Below are positions 35,891 to 44,971 of a DNA stretch of 64,000 nucleotides, one piece after another. Positions within the stretch are counted from its first letter, which is position 1. Each line of letters opens with the position of its first letter. Under the pieces are notes generated by a model. The model saw only the letters and a list, made by a program, of their open reading frames with translations, had not been told where the DNA came from and did not search any database. The translations under genes and the position numbers were made by a program. The stretch lies in assembly GCF_902459615.1 (NCBI RefSeq), contig NZ_CABPSA010000001.1, forward strand, positions 434,001 through 498,000, read 5' to 3'. The DNA comes from Pandoraea commovens (GTDB lineage: Bacteria; Pseudomonadota; Gammaproteobacteria; Burkholderiales; Burkholderiaceae).

Positions 35891-36607
35891 ATGCACGGAA
35901 TTCAGGGTACCCAAAGCGCTATCCCTGCCACCCACCAGAGTCGCGCAGATGATCTCGTTATCGGCGCCCTCGCTTCGACGCTTAACCTGGCGCTCGCAAA
36001 CCGGCCAGAATCGGGTGATCCGTGGGTGCCTGATAATCTCGCCTGGGACGCGCTCAGCAGACTGGCTGCGCTAGCAAAACCTCTCGCATCGGTTGAGGCG
36101 CGCACCTTCGTGAACAACATTCGTCAATGCATGACTGGCGTCCGCCGGGACTCGCCGGACGACCTGCTACTCGATAGCATCCTCGACAACTGTTTTGACG
36201 GGGGCAAAACGCCCCTTACCGAGCATCTTGCGGCAAAGGCATTCAAATGCCTCGATCTGCCGCATCTCACCGTGCTTGAACCCGGCGAATTCCAGCCGAG
36301 CTCGCGCACGTTCAATAGTCTGCTGCCCTCACTCGCATTGGGCGTTCACGAATACGGCCCGTTCGGGCGCACGCTGCTTTGGCACGGGGCACGTCATATG
36401 CTCGCTGGCCTGTCCGGCGACGCGTCCGAATGGAGGGTCGAAGCCTTGCAGAAAGTGATTTTCTCGTACGCTAACGAGGCACACCCCGGGGAGGCGGGAG
36501 GCCCGACCATCGAAGCGTTCGTGGAAGAACTAGATTTGCTGGACAGCCACGAAGATATCTACGAGGACACCACCTTCGATTTCACGTCCGCCCCAGTCGT
36601 CGTTTAA
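35891..36607 (+). CDS. Orphan protein, function unknown (238 residues)
   Basis: From ATG 35891, preceded by GGAGGG four bases upstream. I recognise no family. The N-terminus (MHGIQGTQSAIPATHQSRADD) is uncharged or basic and Ser/Thr/Gln-rich; the rest looks helical, with segments such as LAWDALSRLAALAKPLASVEARTFVNNIRQCMTG and FNSLLPSLALGVHEYGPFGRTLLWHGARHML. The C-terminus is acidic (FVEELDLLDSHEDIYEDTTFDF). There is no signal peptide or membrane helix. The gene starts straight after a terminator, leaving no room for a separate promoter between them. Its stop codon overlaps the convergent Rrf2 stop. Confidence 0.65.
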   Translation: MHGIQGTQSAIPATHQSRADDLVIGALASTLNLALANRPESGDPWVPDNLAWDALSRLAALAKPLASVEARTFVNNIRQCMTGVRRDSPDDLLLDSILDNCFDGGKTPLTEHLAAKAFKCLDLPHLTVLEPGEFQPSSRTFNSLLPSLALGVHEYGPFGRTLLWHGARHMLAGLSGDASEWRVEALQKVIFSYANEAHPGEAGGPTIEAFVEELDLLDSHEDIYEDTTFDFTSAPVVV

Positions 36608-37047
36608 TTCGCCATCGCCTCGTGCTGGGAGCACAACGCATCGAAGTTCTGCGCGAGATCAGCGAGCGACACGGCACCGAGCCTTGCGATAAGGATCGCT
36701 TCCGCCTCGCGCAACGCCCCGTCGAGCGCTGCGTTCACCGCGCGCTCGACGGCGCACTCGGGGTTATCGCTCTCCACGCCAATGGCGAAGATGTTCGGAC
36801 CACCGACAGCGCGATGAATGTCGAGCAGTGTCACCTTGTGCAAATCACAGGCGATGCTCCAGCCGCCCCCATGCCCTTTGTCCGAGCGAACGTACCCGGC
36901 GTCGCGCAACCCCGCCATCGTGCGACGGACCACAACGGGATTGGTGCGCAGCATCTGCGCGAGCTGCTCCGAGGTGAAAGGTGCGTCATGCCGCGCCATG
37001 TGCAGCAGCACGTGGAGCATGCGCGAGAGTCGGCTATCGCTTCTCAT
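36604..37047 (-). CDS. Rrf2-family transcriptional regulator
   Basis: 147 residues. SRLSRMLHVLLHMARHDAPFTSEQLAQMLRTNPVVVRRTMAGLRDAGYVRSDKGHGGGWSIACDLHKVTLLDIHRAVGG is the Rrf2 winged helix with its GxGGGW wing. The three-cysteine cluster that binds Fe-S in IscR/NsrR is absent, since only two scattered Cys occur near the end. It follows the methyltransferase gene by 13 bases and is likely co-transcribed; an inverted repeat upstream of the methyltransferase is its probable operator. Confidence 0.87.
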   Translation of the reverse strand: MRSDSRLSRMLHVLLHMARHDAPFTSEQLAQMLRTNPVVVRRTMAGLRDAGYVRSDKGHGGGWSIACDLHKVTLLDIHRAVGGPNIFAIGVESDNPECAVERAVNAALDGALREAEAILIARLGAVSLADLAQNFDALCSQHEAMAN

Positions 37048-37060
37048 CGTCGCCCCCCGC

Positions 37061-37747
37061 TCACAGCACCTGACGCGCAAACCACGCGTGAATCAGCCCG
37101 CTCTGAAAGAAGCGCACCGGCTCGTCGAAGCCGCCTTCCCAGATGATGTCGTCCATCGCCTCCGGCGGCACAACCGCCACCTGCGTCCCATAGATGGCCT
37201 TCGCACGCTCACGTGCTTCGGGCGACACGGACATCATCCCGAACCAGACCTCCAGCAGCCGTCGCCCCGCTTCGGACGTCATGTCGCACGCCAGATCTGC
37301 GCTCGCCAGGTAGCCACCCGGTTTCAGCCGGTCGGCAATTCCGCGAAAGAATGCCCGCCGCTCGGCCGGGTCCGTCACAAACTGGGAGACGAGAATCGAA
37401 GTTGCACCGTCGAACGGTTCGCTCTCGGGCAGCGAGTCGAGAAAGCCCTGATGGAAGACACAGCGCGACGCAATGCCTTGCGCTTCGGCTTTGCTGCGGA
37501 ACACGTCAAGCATCGGCCCAGACGGTTCTACGGCGGTGAAGCGCCACGCCGGATGGCGCTCGGCCAGATACAGAATCTCCGCGCCCGTTCCAGCGCCGAC
37601 ACACAAGACGTTCGCCTCAACCGGCAGCGGTGCGAAAACGTTATCGAGCACCAGTTGGAGCGCATCGCGCAAAGGCGTCATCGCGCTCCAGGTCTGGTCG
37701 TACGTTGCCGCGTGCTGGTCGAACATCGCGATGGTGTCTTGTTGCAT
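37061..37747 (-). CDS. Class I SAM-dependent methyltransferase
   Basis: 228 residues from ATG 37747, which has GTGGAG about seven bases upstream; ATG 37765 would add six residues. MFDQHAATYDQTWSAMTPLRDALQ then NVLCVGAGTGAEILYLAERHPAWRFTAVEPSGPMLDV is the SAM-binding motif I with acidic motif II. DGATSILVSQFV and RLKPGGYLASADLA follow. The methyl acceptor is unknown. Its Rrf2 partner suggests stress- or redox-linked control. Confidence 0.87.
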   Translation of the reverse strand: MQQDTIAMFDQHAATYDQTWSAMTPLRDALQLVLDNVFAPLPVEANVLCVGAGTGAEILYLAERHPAWRFTAVEPSGPMLDVFRSKAEAQGIASRCVFHQGFLDSLPESEPFDGATSILVSQFVTDPAERRAFFRGIADRLKPGGYLASADLACDMTSEAGRRLLEVWFGMMSVSPEARERAKAIYGTQVAVVPPEAMDDIIWEGGFDEPVRFFQSGLIHAWFARQVL

Positions 37748-37773
37748 GGCTGGCTCCACATTCATGTAACTTT

Positions 37774-37786
37774 TGATGTTTCATCA
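37774..37786. promoter_or_regulatory. TGATG-TTT-CATCA dyad, candidate Rrf2 operator
   Basis: A perfect 5-bp dyad 27 bases upstream of the methyltransferase start, in an A/T-rich patch. A role as the Rrf2 site is inferred. Confidence 0.45.
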
Positions 37787-37903
37787 TGCCATGAGAGATC
37801 CGATGGATGCAAGCGCCTTATTCCACAAGGCCGCACGGAGAACGCCATCGAGGCCCATGCAATTTGAGGGGTACCGCTAAATATTGGCGACCTGTGGTCG
37901 TTA

Positions 37904-39547
37904 ATGCATAGGATTGGCCCGCCTTCCTTACAAGGCCTTACAAAAACCCTCTTGACGACACGCCCCCCGATGACGTCTATCAACACAGCAACGAATCTGA
38001 TTCCTCTGACGACGAGCGACATTGCGTCGCGTGCCGCCAGTCCGAGCGCGGTGTCCGGCACCGGCGCCACTGGCTCGGGTGCTTCTATAGTCCCCGAATC
38101 CACGCGCGTCACGCTCACGCAGACCCCGCCCGTCGCCAACTGGCCGACGTACACCCAGCCGGTCGCCAATGGGGCCGCGCTGAACTGGCGGCAGTTGCCC
38201 TCAGATGCCATCTCGCTACTGATGTCGGGCAACCTGTCGACCACCTCGCTAGGCAATCGCCTCGATCAACTCGGATCGAAGCTGATGTCCGCCATCGCGA
38301 CGGGTGCTACGTCCTTCTCGCAAAGCGTGGTGCGCTCGACATCCGCCACGCCCGCCACCGACGCCGAGCTTGCGTTGCAACAATTCAAGCTGCAAACGAG
38401 CGCCGACAATCAGTTCGCACTGACGGTCACGACCGCCAGCGGCGCGCAGGTCAACGTCAAGCTGGGCAGCAGCGACGACGGCCTGTCCGTCGAGTTCTCC
38501 GTCACGAAAGGCACGTTGACCGACGCTGAACGCGATCAGCTCGGCAAGTTGAGCGACGCCTTCCAGAACGCCGTAAACGGCCTTGCGCAGCAACCACCGG
38601 TCGTGGACTTCAGCGCTCTGACGGGCTTCGACACGTCCGTGCTCACGTCGGTAGATCTGAACGCTACGCTGAATGCCAACGGCACGACACCGCAGAACTT
38701 CGTGTTCCACGCGGACGCAACGCAACGTTCGATGCACGTCGACGGCGCGAGCGGCAAGTTCGACGTCAACGTCGACTTGAAGAATCTTCAGGCTATCGGC
38801 AGCCCGAAGGCGCAAGCCGCCGCGCTGGACGCCTGGCTCACCCGCTTCGACACCGCTCAGGCGCGAGGCGACGGCGATAAGTCGCTTATGAACATGTTCA
38901 AGGCCGCGTTCACGGGTCTGAACAGCCATTACCCGCCCGCGCCCACGCTGCCGCGCATCACGCTTAGCAACACGGACAAGGCTACGCTGAGCGGTCTTGC
39001 AGACTTCAGCGCTTCGCTGTCGCAGACGAAAACGTCGCCGAATCCGATGCGTCCGTCGGAAGTCGACGGCTTCGATTACCAGATCTCGCAGAGCACTCAG
39101 ATCGGCGGCACCGATACGCTTAACCGCAAGATTCAGCAGCAAACGCAGGCCACACTGACGGCGAGCTATCACCGCTCGCTCTGGGCAGGGGTGGCGTTGC
39201 AACTGACGAGCGATCCGAAGTCGCAGAACTACGAATACGTGAAAGTGCAGGATTCGGCATCGAGCAATGTCGACGTGGACTATCGCGACGGCCTGCTTGC
39301 CCACGCCCAGGTCAGCCGCTCGGCTAGCCAGAAGACGCAGGTGCAACGCTATGAGATGGCGAAGCTGGTGAGCGACGTCACCACGCCGCTGTCGGCATCG
39401 AGCACTTCCGATCTGATGACGTTGCTCCAGTCCATCATGCGCAACGATGCGGCAGGCACCAGCGACGACACAGCAACCGATGCCGTACGCAAGCGCACCG
39501 CGCTGGAGATCGATCCCCTTCGTCTGGACGGCACGCACAAGTCGTAA
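37904..39547 (+). CDS. Orphan cysteine-free protein, function unknown (about 525-547 residues)
   Basis: Two ATG starts are possible (37904 or 37970), neither with a good ribosome site; the protein character is clearer from 37970 (MTSINTATNLIPLTTSDIASR). No family is recognised. The first 70 residues are Ser/Thr/Ala/Gly-rich and disordered-looking. The middle alternates beta-like segments (FALTVTTASGAQVNVKLGSSDDGLSVEFSVTKG) with Ala/Gln helices, and the C-terminal third is Ser/Thr/Gln-rich. No cysteine, signal peptide or membrane helix is visible. The composition suggests a secreted, appendage-associated or effector protein; this is inference. A 10-bp hairpin follows the stop. Confidence 0.7.
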   Translation: MHRIGPPSLQGLTKTLLTTRPPMTSINTATNLIPLTTSDIASRAASPSAVSGTGATGSGASIVPESTRVTLTQTPPVANWPTYTQPVANGAALNWRQLPSDAISLLMSGNLSTTSLGNRLDQLGSKLMSAIATGATSFSQSVVRSTSATPATDAELALQQFKLQTSADNQFALTVTTASGAQVNVKLGSSDDGLSVEFSVTKGTLTDAERDQLGKLSDAFQNAVNGLAQQPPVVDFSALTGFDTSVLTSVDLNATLNANGTTPQNFVFHADATQRSMHVDGASGKFDVNVDLKNLQAIGSPKAQAAALDAWLTRFDTAQARGDGDKSLMNMFKAAFTGLNSHYPPAPTLPRITLSNTDKATLSGLADFSASLSQTKTSPNPMRPSEVDGFDYQISQSTQIGGTDTLNRKIQQQTQATLTASYHRSLWAGVALQLTSDPKSQNYEYVKVQDSASSNVDVDYRDGLLAHAQVSRSASQKTQVQRYEMAKLVSDVTTPLSASSTSDLMTLLQSIMRNDAAGTSDDTATDAVRKRTALEIDPLRLDGTHKS

Positions 39548-39565
39548 GCACGACATGCGCGTCAC

Positions 39566-39592
39566 CCCGCGACGGTCCGTCACCGTCGCGGG
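39566..39592 (+). terminator. Perfect 10-bp hairpin after the orphan gene
   Basis: CCCGCGACGG (39566-39575), 7-base loop, CCGTCGCGGG (39583-39592), 18 bases after the stop. There is no T-run. Confidence 0.55.
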
Positions 39593-39652
39593 AGTATGAT
39601 GTCAGGCAAATATTGACGAACCACGGGGATTTCCGGAGTTCTCGAGCGCCTG

Positions 39653-41143
39653 ATGTCACGGACGACAGACGAGACAACCACCCACTCACCTTCCCTCGAC
39701 GCCGCGCCGCATCTGGTCGACACCGACCTGCCCGCTCGCCTTGATCGCCTGCCCTGGGGGCGCTTTCACACGCTGATCGTCGTCGCGCTGGGCGTCACAT
39801 GGCTGCTCGACGGCCTCGAAGTCACCCTCGCAGGCGCAGTCGCCGGAGCGCTCAAAACAAGCCCTGCCCTCGCCCTCACCAACGCGCAAGTCGGTATTGC
39901 TGGCAGCGCCTACATTGCCGGGGCTGTACTCGGCGCACTGGGCTTCGGCTGGCTTACCGACCGGCTCGGACGCCGCAAGCTATTCTTCGTCACCCTGCTG
40001 CTGTATGTTGCCGCGACGGCCGCCACCGGCTTCTCGTGGAACTTTGCGAGCTTCGTGGCGTTCCGTTTTCTGACGGGTGCGGGTATTGGCGGCGAGTACA
40101 CCGCCATCAACTCGACGATTCAGGAATTCACACCCGCCCGGGTTCGCGGCTGGGCCGACCTCGTCATCAACGGCACCTTCTGGGCCGGTGCGGCGCTCGG
40201 CGCTGCGGGGTCGCTCGTGCTGCTCGCACCGGGTGTCCTCCCGCCGGACTGGGGCTGGCGGACGTGCTTCTTCATCGGCGCGGCGCTCGGCCTTGGCATC
40301 TTGCTGATGCGCATGTGGGTGCCTGAAAGTCCACGCTGGCTGATCCTTCGCGGACACACGGCGCAGGCCGAGGCGATTGTCGAGGAGATCGAGTGCTCGA
40401 TCCGTGTGCACGGACAAGCGATTCCACCCCATGCGCACACACGTCTAAGATTGCACGCCCGGCAGGCAACGCCACTACGCGAGGTCTGGCACACGCTCAT
40501 CCACACGTATCGTCGCCGCTCCCTCGTCGGCCTCACGCTGATGATCGCGCAGGCGTTCTGTTACAACGCCATCTTTTTCACGTATGCGCTGGTGCTCACG
40601 GATTTTTACGCTGTGCCTGCGGCGAGCGTCGGCTGGTATCTGCTGCCTTTCGCGGCAGGTAACGTGCTCGGTCCCATCGTGCTGGGCCGCGCGTTCGACG
40701 TGCTCGGCAGACGCGTGATGATCAGCGCAACGTATGCCGTCTCCGGCGCACTGCTCGCGCTGAGCGGCTGGGCATTCGCACAAGGGTGGCTGACGACGAC
40801 CACGCAAACGCTTGCGTGGTCCGTCATCTTCTTCTTTGCTTCAGCGGCCGCGAGTTCGGCCTATCTGACGGTGAGCGAGACGTTTCCGCTGGAGATCCGC
40901 GCGCTGGCCATCGCCGTGTTCTACGCCATCGGCACGCTGCTCGGCGGCGTGGCCGGACCGGCGCTGTTCGGCTGGCTCATCGATACGGGGCACCGTGCGG
41001 ATGTCGCCATCGGCTACGCGATCGGGGCCGCGCTGATGCTCATAGCGGCTGGTGTCGCCGCACGCTGGGGCGTCGCGGCCGAACGTCGAGCGCTCGAATC
41101 AGTGGCCGCGCCGCTGTCCACGGCACGGCGCGATCCACCCTGA
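39653..41143 (+). CDS. MFS transporter, sugar-porter/metabolite:H+ symporter type
   Basis: 496 residues with about twelve membrane segments and a 45-residue hydrophilic start. GWLTDRLGRRKLFFVTLLLYV is the loop 2-3 signature; RFLTGAGIGGEYTAINSTIQEFTPARVRGWADLVINGTFWAGAALGA and MRMWVPESPRWLILRGHTAQAEAIVEEIE (PESPRW) are the sugar-porter motifs also seen in aromatic-acid symporters. The substrate is unknown. It converges on the APC permease gene with a 16-base gap. Confidence 0.9.
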   Translation: MSRTTDETTTHSPSLDAAPHLVDTDLPARLDRLPWGRFHTLIVVALGVTWLLDGLEVTLAGAVAGALKTSPALALTNAQVGIAGSAYIAGAVLGALGFGWLTDRLGRRKLFFVTLLLYVAATAATGFSWNFASFVAFRFLTGAGIGGEYTAINSTIQEFTPARVRGWADLVINGTFWAGAALGAAGSLVLLAPGVLPPDWGWRTCFFIGAALGLGILLMRMWVPESPRWLILRGHTAQAEAIVEEIECSIRVHGQAIPPHAHTRLRLHARQATPLREVWHTLIHTYRRRSLVGLTLMIAQAFCYNAIFFTYALVLTDFYAVPAASVGWYLLPFAAGNVLGPIVLGRAFDVLGRRVMISATYAVSGALLALSGWAFAQGWLTTTTQTLAWSVIFFFASAAASSAYLTVSETFPLEIRALAIAVFYAIGTLLGGVAGPALFGWLIDTGHRADVAIGYAIGAALMLIAAGVAARWGVAAERRALESVAAPLSTARRDPP

Positions 41144-41159
41144 CAGCTGGCGTGCAGCC

Positions 41160-42569
41160 TCAGTTACCCTGCCCCTGAGCAGGAACAGCGGCGGCGTTGC
41201 CTCGCTGGCGGTACCAGACCGCATATACCACCGACAACGCGATGACGAACGGCACGCCGTAGACCAGCGTCATGCGGAACTCGTCGGTGAAGTAGGTCGT
41301 GACGAGCGTCGCCAGCATCAGCAACGCGCCCGCCAGACTGGCGTACGGATATCCCCACATGCGGAAGCTCAGCGATTTCGCGTCGTGCGCACGGCGGAAG
41401 AACAGGTGCGTGACGAAGATCATCAGCCACGTGAACATCGCGCCGAACATCGACACCGACATCATCAGCGTGAACGATGCCTGCGGGGCAAACACGTTGA
41501 GCGCAACCGCCAGCGCAATGCCAATGGTCGAGAGCATGAGCGCGGCGACCGGCACGCCGTTGCGGCTGACTTCACCGAAGCGGCGCGGCGCATACCCTGC
41601 ACGCGAGAGCGAGAACATCATGCGCGTGGTGATGTACAACTGACTGTTCATCGCGGATAACGCCGCGACCAGAATCACCAGATTGATCACACCCGCTGCG
41701 CCCGGAATGTGCGTTGCGGCCATCACCTTCACGAACGGACTGCCGTCCTCGCCTGCGGCATTCCACGGCACGATGGCGAGCGTCAGCGCCAGCGTGAGCA
41801 GATAGAAAAACACGAGACGGAACATCGTCGCGCGGAAGGCCCGCGTGATGGCGCGCTGCGGGTCCTGCGCCTCGCCCGCCGCCACGGCAATCATCTCGAT
41901 GCTCAGATAGCTGAAGATCGACACGATCACCGCCACCCACATGCCCCAAGCCCCCTTCGGGAAGAAGCCGCCGTGCGACGTGTAGTTCGCCAGCCCGATG
42001 CCACTTTCCGCCGGGGCGCGGAACACGATGTACGCGCCGAGAATCAGGAACGCGACGATGGCCACGATCTTGAGCATCGAGAACGCATACTCGACCGCGC
42101 CGAACACCTTGACGCTCGCCGCATTGATCGCGATCAGGCCGACCGAGAAGCCGACGATCCAGTACCAGCCCGGCACGGCCGGAAACCAGTACTTCATGTA
42201 GACGGCAATCGCCGTGACTTCCGTGCCCACGGCAAAGACAATCGACGACCAGTAGCCGTAGCGCACCAGAAACCCAGCCAGTGGCCCGATGTAGTGCTCG
42301 GCGTACGCGCCGAACGAGCCGGACGTCGGATGCGCCACGGTCATCTCCGCGAGGCAGCCCATGAGCAGCAGCGCAATCGCACCGCCGATGGCATAGCTCA
42401 GCAGGACGCTCGGACCGGCAAAGCCGATGGCGAACGCGCTGCCCAGAAAGAGGCCAGTGCCGATCGCACCGCCAATCGCAATCATCGATAACTGCCCGCT
42501 GGTCAGGCCACGGTGCAGTCCCTTTTCTCGCTCGACAATGCTGTCGAAGCCCGGTTGTGTCGTACTCAA
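41160..42569 (-). CDS. APC-family amino-acid/amine permease
   Basis: 469 residues with twelve predicted helices. KGLHRGLTSGQLSMIAIGGAIGTGLFLGSAFAIGFAGPSVLLSYAIGGAIALLLMGCLAEMTVAHP is the start of the GABA/aromatic/cationic amino-acid permease group. The start is a TTG (42569) with GGAG six bases upstream. It is the last gene of the leftward catabolic block, 51 bases after the porin gene. The substrate may be an amine or amino-acid form of the compound handled there, or its uptake may be unrelated. Confidence 0.88.
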   Translation of the reverse strand: MSTTQPGFDSIVEREKGLHRGLTSGQLSMIAIGGAIGTGLFLGSAFAIGFAGPSVLLSYAIGGAIALLLMGCLAEMTVAHPTSGSFGAYAEHYIGPLAGFLVRYGYWSSIVFAVGTEVTAIAVYMKYWFPAVPGWYWIVGFSVGLIAINAASVKVFGAVEYAFSMLKIVAIVAFLILGAYIVFRAPAESGIGLANYTSHGGFFPKGAWGMWVAVIVSIFSYLSIEMIAVAAGEAQDPQRAITRAFRATMFRLVFFYLLTLALTLAIVPWNAAGEDGSPFVKVMAATHIPGAAGVINLVILVAALSAMNSQLYITTRMMFSLSRAGYAPRRFGEVSRNGVPVAALMLSTIGIALAVALNVFAPQASFTLMMSVSMFGAMFTWLMIFVTHLFFRRAHDAKSLSFRMWGYPYASLAGALLMLATLVTTYFTDEFRMTLVYGVPFVIALSVVYAVWYRQRGNAAAVPAQGQGN

Positions 42570-42620
42570 GATCGTCTCCTATATTCCTTGCGTTACTTCG
42601 CTATTGCAGTATTGAAATGA

Positions 42621-43973
42621 CTAAAAAGTGTGTTCGATGCCGAAGCCGATGCCCCGGTAGTGCGCACCGGGCGGCGCGGCCCCGCCATTGGTGGCGCTGA
42701 AGTTCGGACGCGGTGAGAAGCCGTAGCTGCCCCACGCCCGGTTGATGACCTGGTAATAAGCGAGGTACACGTCGGTGCGTTTCGAGAAGTCGTAGCGGTA
42801 GCCGAGGTTCATCTGTGTCGCACCGAGGTCGGCAGTGCTACACACCGCGCCCCCCACGCGCGAGCACGAACCGTTCATCGCATAGCCGCCACCGAGCCAG
42901 ACGGAGTGCTTTCCCCCGCCGAAGAAGTGCTGGACCATCGCGTAGACGGCGTCGCGGCGGTAGTGGTTGAGGTTGCCGCTCGTGCCGTCGTCCGTGCGAT
43001 AAGTCAGCCGATCCCAGCCCGCCACCCACTTCGTGTTCGCGTACGTGAAGACGACCAGCACTTTGTGCCCGTCGTCGCGCGACCCCGTCGCACGTGAACC
43101 GACGTTGGACGGATTCCCACTCGCCGGTGCGCCAAGCCACGCCAGACCGAAGTAGTCCTTGTGCATCTCGTACGCGTAACGCACGCGCAACGGACCGTTT
43201 ACGTACTCCAGCCCCGCGCCGAACACTTGTGGCGAAATGCTGCCTGCCGGTGTCGTTACGCTGCCGTTCGACAGCGAGTACGAAAAACGCATTTGCAACC
43301 CGTACCACTCGGGTGTCCAGTACTGAAGGCTGTTGCCCTGACGGCGATTGAACGTCGCATCCGACGCGTTGTTGACGCGCCCCGATTGCGTCGTCGTATT
43401 CGGCACGTTGAAGCCCGGATTGCTCAGGATGGTGCTGAGATCGCCCGTATAGGGATTGCGCACCGGCGAGCCGACGGACAGCGTCGACCACTGATACGGC
43501 GTGTCCCAGTTGCCCAGAAACGCCGTACCGAACGGCCCCTTCAGGCCAACGTTCGAGTTGCGCCCGCCGATGGAGCCCGTGGCCTTGCCGTCGATGGAGA
43601 CCGGTGTTTCGATCTGCCAGATGGCGGCATAACCATCGCCGAGATCTTCCTTGCCTCGCATACCGAAGTAAGAAATGCTCGACAGCATGCGTGTGCCGCT
43701 CATCTCCGGCACATTGATCGCGCCTGCGGGCGCTTGCGTCGGACGCGGCGCGGAGGCCGGCACCTGACGTCCGCTCACGCTGACCCAGTCCGTCATCGGC
43801 GTGAGATGTCCATAGATCTGCACCTGCGCCTGCGACATCTCGCAAGCGCCGAGTCCGACGGCCATCGCCAGCACCGCGCCGGGCATGCGCGCGCCAGCGC
43901 GCGCAATGCCCGAACGTGTCGCATGACTCGTGTCCCGTCGGCGTGAGAACCGATACCGCAACGCGCCGCGCAT
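42621..43973 (-). CDS. Outer-membrane porin, betaproteobacterial type
   Basis: 450 residues including an unusually long Arg-rich N-terminus before a hydrophobic segment (MPGAVLAMAVGLGACEMSQAQ); translation may begin at the internal Met of that segment. The mature start VQIYGHLTPMTDWVSVSG differs from the common SSVTLYG type, but YFGMRGKEDLGDGYAAIWQIETPVSIDGKATGSIGGRNSNVGLKGPFGTAFLGNWDTPY and the terminal Phe (GFGIEHTF) are porin features. It starts six bases after the DapA-like stop and is translated with it. Confidence 0.86.
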   Translation of the reverse strand: MRGALRYRFSRRRDTSHATRSGIARAGARMPGAVLAMAVGLGACEMSQAQVQIYGHLTPMTDWVSVSGRQVPASAPRPTQAPAGAINVPEMSGTRMLSSISYFGMRGKEDLGDGYAAIWQIETPVSIDGKATGSIGGRNSNVGLKGPFGTAFLGNWDTPYQWSTLSVGSPVRNPYTGDLSTILSNPGFNVPNTTTQSGRVNNASDATFNRRQGNSLQYWTPEWYGLQMRFSYSLSNGSVTTPAGSISPQVFGAGLEYVNGPLRVRYAYEMHKDYFGLAWLGAPASGNPSNVGSRATGSRDDGHKVLVVFTYANTKWVAGWDRLTYRTDDGTSGNLNHYRRDAVYAMVQHFFGGGKHSVWLGGGYAMNGSCSRVGGAVCSTADLGATQMNLGYRYDFSKRTDVYLAYYQVINRAWGSYGFSPRPNFSATNGGAAPPGAHYRGIGFGIEHTF

Positions 43974-43979
43974 CGTCGC

Positions 43980-44885
43980 TTAACCCGGCAACGTGAAACC
44001 GCAAGCGGCCAACTGCGCAAGCAGCCGCTCGTGTTGCTCATCCGAGAACTGCGTGAGCGGCGGACGCACACGCGACCACGCCGGGTCGTCGCGATGCGAC
44101 GCCAGCACCGCCTTGAGCGCCGGAATCATGGGGTACGACTGCACGATGCTGCGCACAGCATCTGCTTGCGCCTGAAGCGCCGTGCCCGCTCCGTCCGCCC
44201 ACTCGCGGCACAACCGTCCGATGACTTGCGGGTTGACGTTGACCGTCGCCGAGATGCAGCCCTTCGCGCCTTTGGCCGACGCGCGCGAAACGAGCGACTC
44301 CGACGCCGGAAAGATGCCGAAGCCAGGGAAAGCATCGAGCATGGCGTTCAGGTTGTTCCAGTCGCCCGAGCTGTCCTTGATGCCGACGACTGTTTGCGGG
44401 AAGTCGCGAATCAGCCGCTGGATCACCGGCAGCGTGATCGGCACGCCCGACAGCGCGGGGATGTGATACAGGTACAGCCGCAGACGCGCATCGGCCACCT
44501 GCTCGATCACGCGGGCGTAGTAGGCGTACAAGCCGTCGTCCGAGATCCCCTTGTAGAAGAACGGCGGCAGCATCAGTACACCGGCGCAGCCACGCTCGAC
44601 GGCATGACGCGTGAGCGCCACCGTTTCCGGCAACGAGCAGCAACCGGTGCCGGGCAGCATGCGCCGCGTGTCGAGACCGTTGTCGACGAGCAGGTCGAGC
44701 AACGCCATGCGCTCGCCGAGTCCGAGCGAGTTCGCTTCGCTGTTCGTGCCAAACGGCGCGAGACCGACACCTTGCGAGAGCAACCATTCGCAATGCGCGA
44801 GAAAACGGGGGGCATCCGGCGTCAGATCCGCGTGAAACGGCGTGACGACGGGCGCAAACGCCCCGGTCAATTCGTGATCGACCAT
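43980..44885 (-). CDS. DapA-family aldolase/lyase
   Basis: 301 residues, a (beta/alpha)8 class I aldolase. GTNSEANSL is the family GTxxE-like motif, Y140 (LYLYHIPAL) the catalytic Tyr, and K170 (VVGIKDSSGD) the Schiff-base Lys. The family includes dihydrodipicolinate synthase, N-acetylneuraminate lyase, keto-deoxy-sugar aldolases and trans-o-hydroxybenzylidenepyruvate hydratase-aldolase. A catabolic pyruvate aldolase role is more likely than lysine synthesis given the neighbours. The ATG at 44885 has AGGA six bases upstream. Confidence 0.87.
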   Translation of the reverse strand: MVDHELTGAFAPVVTPFHADLTPDAPRFLAHCEWLLSQGVGLAPFGTNSEANSLGLGERMALLDLLVDNGLDTRRMLPGTGCCSLPETVALTRHAVERGCAGVLMLPPFFYKGISDDGLYAYYARVIEQVADARLRLYLYHIPALSGVPITLPVIQRLIRDFPQTVVGIKDSSGDWNNLNAMLDAFPGFGIFPASESLVSRASAKGAKGCISATVNVNPQVIGRLCREWADGAGTALQAQADAVRSIVQSYPMIPALKAVLASHRDDPAWSRVRPPLTQFSDEQHERLLAQLAACGFTLPG

Positions 44886-44927
44886 GACAGTTCCTAAGAG
44901 AGAGGGAGAGAGTTGCGGCGCTGCCCT

Positions 44928-44949
44928 CGCTGAACGTCCCCGTTCAGCG
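44928..44949 (-). terminator. Perfect 9-bp hairpin after the alpha/beta hydrolase gene
   Basis: CGCTGAACG (44928-44936), loop TCCC, CGTTCAGCG (44941-44949), 22 bases beyond the hydrolase stop. No T-run follows on the minus strand, so it may attenuate rather than stop read-through into the DapA-like gene. Confidence 0.5.
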
Positions 44950-44971
44950 ATTCAGGCAGGCGCGGACCGCA

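Noticed and set aside
38249-39583. 444-codon open frame antisense to the orphan at 37904
   Set aside because: I considered whether this strand might be the real gene because the plus-strand protein is an orphan. The minus frame is Arg/Ala-rich without structure, while the plus frame has balanced composition and a following hairpin.
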